From: an uncultured Ruminococcus sp.
Lineage (GTDB): Bacteria > Bacillota > Clostridia > Oscillospirales > CAG-272
DNA: 16,283 nt
Assembly (NCBI GenBank): GCA_902766115.1
Contig: CACXCL010000074.1
Coordinates: forward strand, 1 to 16,283
Direction: 5' to 3'
Shown here one piece after another: positions 1 to 5,873 of the stretch. A program made the translations under genes and the position numbers. The notes under the pieces are model-generated. The model was not told the DNA's origin, ran no database searches, and saw only the letters and a program-made list of their open reading frames with translations. Numbering within the stretch: position 1 is the stretch's first letter; each line of letters starts with the position of its first letter.

Positions 1-1
1 C

Positions 2-625
2 GTCCGGGAAGGCGGCGGCAATCCCGACACCAACAGTAAACTGAAGGATCTTATCGCCAAGGCAAAATCCAATAACGTTCCGAATGATAATATCGAGCGC
101 GCCATCAAAAAGGCGGCGGGCGCGGACAGCGTCGTATATGAGGAGATCCTTTACGAGGGCTACGGCCCGTCGGGCGTCGCCGTTATCGTCGAGACCGCCA
201 CCGACAACAGAAACAGGACAGGCGGTGACATTCGTCATTTCTTTGACAAGTACGGCGGAAATCTCGGCCAGTCCGGATGTGTGAGCTATCTGTTCGAGGA
301 CAAAGGGATCATACTTATCGCCAGGGATGATTCCATCGACGAAGACGAGCTCATGGAAGCCGCTCTCGAGGCGGGCGCCGCTGACTTCTCCTCCGACGAG
401 GACTATTTTGAGATTGAAACCGAGCCCTCCGACCTCAGAGCGGTGCGCGATGACCTGGAATCAAAAGGATATAGTATCGAGAGCGCAGAGAAAGACAAGA
501 TCCCGTCGTCTTATATCACCCTCGAATCCGAGGAAGATATCAAGAATATGAATCTTCTGCTCGATCATCTGGACGACAACGACGACGTGCAGAACGTATA
601 TCACAATTGGGAGAATTGCGACTGA
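2..625 (+). CDS. yebC: YebC/PmpR/TACO1 family protein, 3' part (5' end outside window)
   Basis: An open frame enters from the left edge and gives 207 residues to the TGA at 623-625. Family members are about 240 residues, so roughly the first 35 (the basic GHSKWANIK-type start) are missing. Recognisable family stretches are VREGGGNPDTN at the edge, LIAKAKSNNVPNDNIERAIK, EGYGPSGVAVIVE and TDNRNRT, followed by the acidic C-terminal domain ending in DDVQNVYHNWE. This protein was long annotated as a DNA-binding transcriptional regulator. More recent work on the family points to a role at the ribosome, in translation of difficult (proline-rich) stretches. It is followed 33 nt later by lgt on the same strand with no terminator between, so co-transcription is likely. 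Internal methionines (for example at 281) are not starts, because the conserved N-terminal domain reads through from the edge. Confidence 0.95.
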   Translation, partial: VREGGGNPDTNSKLKDLIAKAKSNNVPNDNIERAIKKAAGADSVVYEEILYEGYGPSGVAVIVETATDNRNRTGGDIRHFFDKYGGNLGQSGCVSYLFEDKGIILIARDDSIDEDELMEAALEAGAADFSSDEDYFEIETEPSDLRAVRDDLESKGYSIESAEKDKIPSSYITLESEEDIKNMNLLLDHLDDNDDVQNVYHNWENCD

Positions 626-658
626 CTCTCTCAAATACCCACAAAGTGAGGTATCATT

Positions 659-1735
659 ATGGAGTATATTTCATTTCCCGGTCTCGGGATCAAACCTTTT
701 CATATCAACAGCGTCGCGTTCAAAATAGGAAACGTTGAAATCGCCTGGTACGGCATCATAATCTGCGTGGGGCTTATCCTCGCCGTCGCTTACGCCATGT
801 TCAGAGCGAAACAGGAAGGTGTAAAATCCGACGACGTTATAGACCTTGCTTTGTTTCTCGTCCTTTTCGGCGTGATCGGCGCCAGGCTTTACTATGTGTT
901 ATTCAGTTTCAAGGACTTTATCGTCAAAAACGAAAGCGGAGCAGTTGACGTCGGCAGATCGCTTCTCTCCATGATAAACATCCGCGAAGGCGGCAACGCG
1001 ATCTACGGTTCTCTCATCGCGGGATTCATCACGATACTGATAGTTGCAAAAATCAAGAAGATAAAAGCGCTGAAAGTACTTGATTTTGTATCTCCCGCGT
1101 GTCTCATCGGTCAGATAATCGGCAGATGGGGAAACTTCGTCAACGTCGAGGTATACGGAATAGAAACAAAGCTCCCGTGGAGAATGGGCGTGCTCGAAAG
1201 CAACGCAAATTTCGAAAACGCCGCCGCTATGGGCGACTGGACGTCCGTAAAATACGTTCATCCGCTGTTTCTGTATGAAAGTCTGTGGAATATTATCGGA
1301 TTCATCATAATAAACGCAATATACAAGAAAAAGAAATTTGACGGGCAGATATTCTGCATGTATATCTCCTGGTACGGATTCGGAAGGATGCTGCTGGAAC
1401 TGCTGAGGGACGATCCCTTCATTCTGAGAGTCGGTCCGTTCCCGATATCCTCAATAATCGGATTCATAACGTTCGTTGCGGGTATCGTCCTGTTTGTCAT
1501 CCTTTCAAAGAGGAAGAAAGAAACCGTTCCGGTGCCGGAAGGGAAAAGTACTATTTTTGACGGCGCGGATGATGACATAACGGAAGATCACGACGTTATA
1601 ACGGGATCCGAAGAAGACGCGAAAGAGACGGCAGAACCTGACGAGCCGATCGAAGAAAAATCCGACTCGGATTCCTCAGAGGAAGGACTTGCCGGGGATG
1701 TCACGGACGGTGAAGACGATGGCGAAAATAATTGA
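659..1735 (+). CDS. lgt: Prolipoprotein diacylglyceryl transferase with acidic C-terminal tail
   Basis: Lgt transfers diacylglycerol from phosphatidylglycerol to the lipobox cysteine of prolipoproteins, the first step of lipoprotein maturation at the cytoplasmic membrane. The 358-residue product has several membrane segments. It carries the family signature GRWGNFVNVEVYG (about residues 155-167; R156 and N159 match conserved catalytic-region residues), Y31 in IAWYGIII, GARLYYVLF, HPLFLYESLWN and YGFGRMLLELLRDDP. The membrane part ends near residue 285 with a KRKK stop-transfer. After it come about 70 residues very rich in Asp, Glu and Ser, predicted cytosolic, which most Lgt proteins lack. 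The start is chosen at ATG 659 with GAGG at 648-651. The 3' end overlaps the folD start by 17 nt, which suggests translational coupling. Confidence 0.96.
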   Translation: MEYISFPGLGIKPFHINSVAFKIGNVEIAWYGIIICVGLILAVAYAMFRAKQEGVKSDDVIDLALFLVLFGVIGARLYYVLFSFKDFIVKNESGAVDVGRSLLSMINIREGGNAIYGSLIAGFITILIVAKIKKIKALKVLDFVSPACLIGQIIGRWGNFVNVEVYGIETKLPWRMGVLESNANFENAAAMGDWTSVKYVHPLFLYESLWNIIGFIIINAIYKKKKFDGQIFCMYISWYGFGRMLLELLRDDPFILRVGPFPISSIIGFITFVAGIVLFVILSKRKKETVPVPEGKSTIFDGADDDITEDHDVITGSEEDAKETAEPDEPIEEKSDSDSSEEGLAGDVTDGEDDGENN

Positions 1736-2579
1736 CGGAAAAAGGATCGCCGAAGAGGTAAGGGAGAACATAGCGTCCCGCGCCGCTGATTTTTACGGAA
1801 AATACGGGATAAAGCCCGGTCTCGCCGTGATAATCGTCGGAGACGATCCCGCTTCGGCAGTCTATGTCAGGAATAAAAAGAAGGCATGCGAGCAGGTGGG
1901 ATTCTATTCCGAGGTCCACGAGATGAGCGCCGACGCCACAATGGAGGAGCTTCTCGAAAAAATCCGCGCGCTGTCCTGCGACGAGAAGATCCACGGGATA
2001 TTGGTGCAGCTTCCGCTGCCGGGTCATCTTGACGAAAACCGCGTTATCGCCGCGATCCCGCCGGAGAAGGACGTAGACGCGTTCCACGTACAGAACACCG
2101 GTAAGATCATGCTCGGAAAATACGATTTTCTTCCGTGTACTCCCGCCGGGATCATGAAGATGCTGGAACACGAGAATATCGGAATCGAGGGCAGGGAGTG
2201 CGTCGTCGTAGGACGGAGCAACATCGTCGGCAAGCCGATGGCAATGCTTCTTCTCCACGCCAACGGGACCGTAACGATATGCCACTCGAAGACAAGAAAC
2301 CTTGCCGAGATCACCAAAAGAGCGGATATCCTCGTCGTCGCCGTGGGCAAAGCCGATTTCATAACGGGCGACATGGTCAAGGACGGAGCTGTGGTCATCG
2401 ACGTGGGGATGAACAGAAGGGAAGACGGCAAACTAACCGGCGACGTGGACTTCGAATCAGTCTCGGAAAAGGCGTCCGCAATAACGCCGGTCCCCGGCGG
2501 AGTCGGTCCCATGACCATAACCATGCTTCTCGAAAATACGCTCACCGCCGCGGAACTGGCGGTAAAACAACAGCGTTGA
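1719..2579 (+). CDS. folD: Bifunctional methylenetetrahydrofolate dehydrogenase / methenyltetrahydrofolate cyclohydrolase
   Basis: FolD interconverts 5,10-methylene-THF, 5,10-methenyl-THF and 10-formyl-THF in the cytosol, feeding purine and formyl-methionine synthesis. The product is 286 residues, the usual family length, when started at ATG 1719 (MAKIIDGK). An in-frame ATG at 1689 would add ten residues lying inside lgt and is not supported. Visible signatures are SAVYVRNKKKAC (Tyr49 and Lys53 of the active site), VQLPLPGHL, PPEKDVDAFH (Asp120; families usually have DGFH, so Gly is Ala here), the nucleotide-binding VVGRSNIVGKPMAMLL, TICHSKT, VVIDVGMNR and the C-terminal PVPGGVGPMTITMLLENT. 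The start lies within the end of lgt. A clear intrinsic terminator follows. Confidence 0.97.
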   Translation: MAKIIDGKRIAEEVRENIASRAADFYGKYGIKPGLAVIIVGDDPASAVYVRNKKKACEQVGFYSEVHEMSADATMEELLEKIRALSCDEKIHGILVQLPLPGHLDENRVIAAIPPEKDVDAFHVQNTGKIMLGKYDFLPCTPAGIMKMLEHENIGIEGRECVVVGRSNIVGKPMAMLLLHANGTVTICHSKTRNLAEITKRADILVVAVGKADFITGDMVKDGAVVIDVGMNRREDGKLTGDVDFESVSEKASAITPVPGGVGPMTITMLLENTLTAAELAVKQQR

Positions 2580-2595
2580 CTCTTTTCGAAACAGA

Positions 2596-2632
2596 TAATC
2601 CCGGTGAAAAAATCCTCCGGGATTACTTTTTT
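2596..2632 (+). terminator. Intrinsic terminator after folD
   Basis: A perfect 9-bp stem pairs TAATCCCGG (2596-2604) with CCGGGATTA (2617-2625) around a 12-nt loop. It is followed by a run of six T (2627-2632). It lies 17 nt after the folD stop and separates the yebC-lgt-folD unit from the rpsF operon. Confidence 0.88.
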
Positions 2633-2644
2633 CTCGAAAAAATA

Positions 2645-2673
2645 TTGACAAAACAGTTTATTTTTGATAAACT
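2645..2673 (+). promoter_or_regulatory. Sigma-A promoter of the rpsF-ssb-rpsR operon
   Basis: A perfect -35 TTGACA (2645-2650) is followed by a 17-bp spacer and TAAACT (2668-2673, 4 of 6 consensus bases). It lies just downstream of the folD terminator and about 85 nt upstream of rpsF. The expected transcript start is near 2680, just before the first leader hairpin. A 7-bp perfect inverted repeat (AGTTTAT 2655-2661 / ATAAACT 2667-2673, 5-nt gap) covers the spacer and the -10 and could be an operator. Confidence 0.7.
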
Positions 2674-2681
2674 TATACGGA

Positions 2682-2735
2682 ACGCGCCGAAATGGCGCGT
2701 CTCTCTGCCGCCGAAATTCTGACAACGGCGGTCTG
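2682..2735 (+). promoter_or_regulatory. Structured leader of rpsF, candidate S6:S18 autoregulatory element
   Basis: The short leader holds two hairpins. The first is ACGCGCC (2682-2688) / GGCGCGT (2694-2700) with a 5-nt loop. The second pairs CCGCCG (2708-2713) with CGGCGG (2726-2731) around a 12-nt loop, about 15 nt before the Shine-Dalgarno sequence (2746-2750). Neither has a T-run, so they are not plain terminators. Leaders of rpsF-ssb-rpsR operons in many bacteria carry a motif bound by the S6:S18 complex, described as a conserved CCG in a bulge flanked by a stem and a hairpin. The position, operon content and CCG repeats fit that idea, but I could not align the exact published fold. The hairpins are seen in the sequence; the regulatory role is inferred. 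Confidence 0.45.
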
Positions 2736-2759
2736 AAGTCCATAGGGAGGTAAAAAGAA

Positions 2760-3065
2760 ATGGAGAACAAACTCAAATCCTATGAAACCCTGTTCGTGAT
2801 CTCACCCGATCTTTCCGAGGAAGACACGAAGGCGCTCGTGGAAAAGTTCACGACGCTTATCAAAGACAACGGTGAAATCGGCGAGGTCGATGAATGGGGA
2901 CGCCGCAAGCTCGCATATCCGATCGATTACAAGACCGAGGGCTACTACGTGCTGGTCAACTTCAAGAGCGCGACGGAATTTCCGTCGGAGCTTGAAAGAA
3001 TCTTCAACATCACCGACAATATCCTTCGTTCTCTCGTGATCGCCAAAGAAGAAAAAGACGCGTGA
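2760..3065 (+). CDS. rpsF: 30S ribosomal protein S6
   Basis: S6 binds the central domain of 16S rRNA together with S18. The 101-residue product has normal length and the typical pattern: YETLFVISPDLSEEDT at the start, then GEIGEVDEWGRRKLAYPIDYKTEGYYVLVNFKS and LERIFNITDNILRSLVIA. The start at ATG 2760 has GGAGG at 2746-2750 with good spacing. It is the first gene of a classical rpsF-ssb-rpsR operon, with ssb starting 17 nt after its stop. Its own promoter and structured leader lie directly upstream. Confidence 0.97.
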   Translation: MENKLKSYETLFVISPDLSEEDTKALVEKFTTLIKDNGEIGEVDEWGRRKLAYPIDYKTEGYYVLVNFKSATEFPSELERIFNITDNILRSLVIAKEEKDA

Positions 3066-3082
3066 TGGCATAGGAGAAGAAA

Positions 3083-3559
3083 ATGGCTAATTTTAATCTG
3101 AACAAAGTCATCCTCGGCGGACGGCTCACCGACGACCCCAGGCTGTCGACCACCGCAAGCGGTATTTCGGTCTGCTCGTTTTCCGTCGCCGTAAACAGGC
3201 GTTATGCCAGCAAGAGCAACGAGGATCAGCCCCAGGCCGACTTCATCAGATGTACGGCGTGGAGAGCCACTGCGGAATTCATTTCCCGTTATTTCAGAAA
3301 AGCGAGTTCCATTTGCGTCATCGGAACTCTCCAGAACAGAAACTGGACCGATCAGCAGGGCGTTAAGCACTACACGAATGAAGTCACCGTTGACGAAGCT
3401 ATGTTTGTTGACGCGAAGAACGAGCGCCCCGCAAATGCTCAGGACGGGTCATCTTACGTTCCCGAGGGGTACGGCGCCGCCCAGGGCGACGGTCCCGCAT
3501 TCGGCGGTGAAGCGCCGAAGTTTGAGGAAATCACCGACGAAGAGGATCTTCCTTTCTGA
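3083..3559 (+). CDS. ssb: Single-stranded DNA-binding protein
   Basis: SSB coats single-stranded DNA in replication, repair and recombination. The 158-residue product has an N-terminal OB fold (about residues 1-112, with LNKVILGGRLTDDPRLS, FSVAVNRRY, DFIRCTAWRATAEFISRYFRK and VIGTLQNRNW). A Gly/Pro/Ala-rich linker follows, then the acidic tip ITDEEDLPF, the family's partner-binding tail. The start at ATG 3083 has AGGAGA at 3072-3077. It sits between rpsF and rpsR, as in most Firmicutes, where the replication and ribosome genes share one transcript. Confidence 0.97.
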   Translation: MANFNLNKVILGGRLTDDPRLSTTASGISVCSFSVAVNRRYASKSNEDQPQADFIRCTAWRATAEFISRYFRKASSICVIGTLQNRNWTDQQGVKHYTNEVTVDEAMFVDAKNERPANAQDGSSYVPEGYGAAQGDGPAFGGEAPKFEEITDEEDLPF

Positions 3560-3584
3560 TCAAACAAATTTGAATTATAACTTT

Positions 3585-3599
3585 GCTGCAAATCGCAGC
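3585..3599 (+). other. Small hairpin between ssb and rpsR
   Basis: GCTGC (3585-3589) pairs with GCAGC (3595-3599) around a 5-nt loop, 25 nt after the ssb stop and just before the rpsR ribosome binding site. No T-run follows, so it is not a terminator. It may affect rpsR translation or have no role. Confidence 0.35.
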
Positions 3600-3615
3600 G
3601 GATCGGAGTATTAAA

Positions 3616-4053
3616 ATGGATATTGAAAAGACCGAAGCGGTCGAAGAAACCGTTGAAGCCGTCGCAGAAGAAGCAGTCGAGGCTCCCGCAGAGGCAGCCG
3701 GGACAGCAGAGGCAGTAGCAGAAGCTGTGACCGAGGAAAAGACCGAGGCTCCCGCAGAGGCGGGTTCCTCCGAGGAGAGACCGGAAAGAGCCGAAAGGTC
3801 CGAGAGACCCGAGAGACCGGCGAGACCCGCACAGCGCGGCAACAGAAAGAGAAAAAAAGTCTGCTCTTTCTGCGTCGATAAAATTGCTTACATCGACTAT
3901 AAGGACACCACCAGACTCAGAAAGTACATCTCTGAGCGCGCGAAGATCCTTCCTCGCCGTGTGTCCGGTACCTGCGCAAAGCATCAGCGTCAGCTGACCA
4001 CCGCCATCAAGAGAGCACGTCACATCGCTCTTCTTCCTTACATCAGCGACTGA
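3616..4053 (+). CDS. rpsR: 30S ribosomal protein S18 with long acidic N-terminal extension
   Basis: S18 forms a pair with S6 on the 30S platform. The conserved core is about the last 72 residues: RKRKKVCSFCVDKIAYIDYK, RLRKYISERAKILPRRVSG, TCAKHQRQL and TAIKRARHIALLPYISD. It carries CxxC plus CxxH, the zinc-type version of S18. Ahead of it are about 73 extra residues: a Glu/Ala/Val-rich half (about 1-50), then an Arg/Glu/Pro-rich segment (ERPERAERSERPERPARP). The usual S18 length is 75-90, so this 145-residue form is nearly doubled. The start at ATG 3616 has GGAG at 3605-3608. An upstream ATG at 3583 lies before this ribosome binding site and inside a small hairpin, so it is not preferred. The extension is encoded partly by an 18-bp repeat. 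Confidence 0.93.
   Translation: MDIEKTEAVEETVEAVAEEAVEAPAEAAGTAEAVAEAVTEEKTEAPAEAGSSEERPERAERSERPERPARPAQRGNRKRKKVCSFCVDKIAYIDYKDTTRLRKYISERAKILPRRVSGTCAKHQRQLTTAIKRARHIALLPYISD
3678..3761 (+). repeat. 18-bp direct repeat inside the rpsR extension
   Basis: The 18-bp sequence CGAGGCTCCCGCAGAGGC occurs at 3678-3695 and again, identical, at 3744-3761, 66 bp apart and in the same frame. It encodes the EAPAEA motif twice. This suggests that the low-complexity S18 extension grew by duplication. Confidence 0.8.
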
Positions 4054-4067
4054 TCGTACACCAACTC

Positions 4068-4101
4068 AAAAAGCGCATCCCGAATCAGGGATGCGCTTTT
4101 T
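4068..4101. terminator. Bidirectional terminator between rpsR and pgcA
   Basis: A perfect 14-bp stem pairs AAAAAGCGCATCCC (4068-4081) with GGGATGCGCTTTTT (4088-4101) around a 6-nt loop. There is a T-run on each strand. It lies just after the rpsR stop and ends 4 nt before the pgcA stop, so it can end both convergent transcripts. Confidence 0.93.
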
Positions 4102-4105
4102 TCCT

Positions 4106-5848
4106 CTATTTTTTGAGCTCTCCGGGTCTCAGACCGAGCAGTTTTTCAAGGGACAGCTTGCATGCCGCGGCGTTCTCCCGGGATTCGTTCAAGCTCTCGC
4201 CGTATGCAAGGATATAAAACTTGATCTTGGGTTCGGTCCCGGATGGACGGGCGACAACGATGTCCTTCGAATCGTTTTTGAAGTACATCACGTTGGATCT
4301 CGGCAACCCCGTTTCCGTTACTTTACCCGACCGGACGTCAAGAGAAGTTTGATTCAGATAATCTCTCACATTGATAACGGGATTTCCGCCCAGCTCCTTC
4401 GGCGGATCGTTCCTCAGCAGATCCATCATTTCGGAGATTTCCCGCTTTCCCTCAACGCCTTCCTTATAGATCTCGGCTGACTGCTCGGTGTAAAAACCGT
4501 ATTTTTTGTACAGGGAATCCACGGCGTCGATAAGGGTCATCCCTTTGAGGCTGTAATACGCCGCCATCTCGCAAATGAGCATTGACGCGACAATTGAATC
4601 CTTGTCCCTGGCGTGCATGCCCTTGAGATAACCGTAACTTTCCTCGTAACCGAGGATGAACGTTCCATCACCCGCTTCTTCATGCTGTCTGATGACCTCG
4701 GCTATAAACTTGAACCCGGTCAGAACGTTGTAGAGTTTTACGCCGAACCTGCGGCAGATCTCCGTTGCCATTTCACTTGTGACGATGGTCTTTATCGCAT
4801 AAGCGTCTTCGGGAAGACTGTTCTGTTCCTTAAGCGAAGAGAGGATATAATCGAGCAGCAGGGAACCCATCTGATTGCCTGTCACGGCCTGAAAACAGCC
4901 GTTTTTGTCACGCGCCATTACTCCGACGCGATCCGCGTCCGGATCCGTGGCGATGATAAGATCCGAGCCTACCTCCTCGGCAAGTTTTATTCCCAATTCA
5001 AAAGACGCGGGGTACTCAGGATTCGGTTTGCTGAGCCCCGGGAAGTTTCCGTCATGGACCATTTGTTCGTCAACGGTGACAAGACGGGTGAGTCCGATCT
5101 TCTTCAGTATTTCCGGCACGAATTTCGCTCCGGCGCCGAAAAGAGGGGTGTAAACTATCTTCAGACCGTCGGCGGCTTTTTTCACGATTTCCGGATTTAC
5201 AGCCTCGCCGAGCACACTTTCAAAAAACGCATGGTCGATCTCTTTCCCCACGGTCTTGATAAATCTTTCGTCGCATTTGTCATCGGTCGGCGCTCCTGAA
5301 AGAACGTCTACGGAATCGATATACTCCGAGATCTTTGCCGCCAGCTCAGACGTGGGCTGAGAACCGTCGTCCCAATACAGCTTATATCCGTTGTATTCCT
5401 TCGGGTTATGGGACGCCGTAATATTGATCCCCGCAGTACATCCGAGGTAACGGATCCCGAAAGATAATTCGGGAGTGGGTCTGACGTCGTCAAACAGGAA
5501 AACTCTGATCCCGTGGGACGACAGTACGTTGGCTGCTCGTCGCGCGAAAAGGGAAGAGTTGTTTCTGCTGTCATACCCGATTATAACTCCGCTATCCTTA
5601 GCATGCTGCCCGATCTCTTCGATCATACGGGCAAGGCCTTCGGTCACCTGACCCACGGTATAAACATTCATCATGTTGGTGCCGGCTCCCATTTTTGAGC
5701 GCATACCGCCCGTGCCGAACTCAAGCGCGGTGGAGAATCTGAATCTGATCTCATTGTCATCGTTTCCGATCGATCTCAGTTCTTCTTTAGATACTTCATC
5801 TACAAACGGACTTTCAAGCCATTCATTGTATTTTTCAGCGTAATCCAT
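4106..5848 (-). CDS. pgcA: Phospho-sugar mutase (alpha-phosphoglucomutase/phosphomannomutase)
   Basis: This enzyme interconverts glucose-1-phosphate and glucose-6-phosphate (possibly also the mannose forms), linking glycolysis to UDP-glucose, cell envelope and storage polysaccharides. The 580-residue product matches the long PgcA-type members. Motifs in order: FGTGGMRSKMGAGTNMMN (residues 44-61), the active-site TASHNPKEYNGYK with phospho-Ser146, the metal loop DPDADRVGV (302-310), the sugar-binding GYEESYGYL (400-408) and the phosphate-binding RPSGTEPK (534-541). The start ATG at 5848 is preceded by GGAGAG. The gene lies 25 nt after the htpG stop with no terminator between, so htpG and pgcA probably share a transcript. 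Exact sugar preference cannot be read from the sequence. Confidence 0.95.
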   Translation of the reverse strand: MDYAEKYNEWLESPFVDEVSKEELRSIGNDDNEIRFRFSTALEFGTGGMRSKMGAGTNMMNVYTVGQVTEGLARMIEEIGQHAKDSGVIIGYDSRNNSSLFARRAANVLSSHGIRVFLFDDVRPTPELSFGIRYLGCTAGINITASHNPKEYNGYKLYWDDGSQPTSELAAKISEYIDSVDVLSGAPTDDKCDERFIKTVGKEIDHAFFESVLGEAVNPEIVKKAADGLKIVYTPLFGAGAKFVPEILKKIGLTRLVTVDEQMVHDGNFPGLSKPNPEYPASFELGIKLAEEVGSDLIIATDPDADRVGVMARDKNGCFQAVTGNQMGSLLLDYILSSLKEQNSLPEDAYAIKTIVTSEMATEICRRFGVKLYNVLTGFKFIAEVIRQHEEAGDGTFILGYEESYGYLKGMHARDKDSIVASMLICEMAAYYSLKGMTLIDAVDSLYKKYGFYTEQSAEIYKEGVEGKREISEMMDLLRNDPPKELGGNPVINVRDYLNQTSLDVRSGKVTETGLPRSNVMYFKNDSKDIVVARPSGTEPKIKFYILAYGESLNESRENAAACKLSLEKLLGLRPGELKK

Positions 5849-5873
5849 CTTTCTCTCCGTTCAGGATAATATT

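Noticed and set aside
2135..2722. Plus-strand open frame overlapping folD and running past its terminator
   Set aside because: It is Arg-rich frame-shifted translation of folD with no support, and it crosses an intrinsic terminator and the rpsF promoter.
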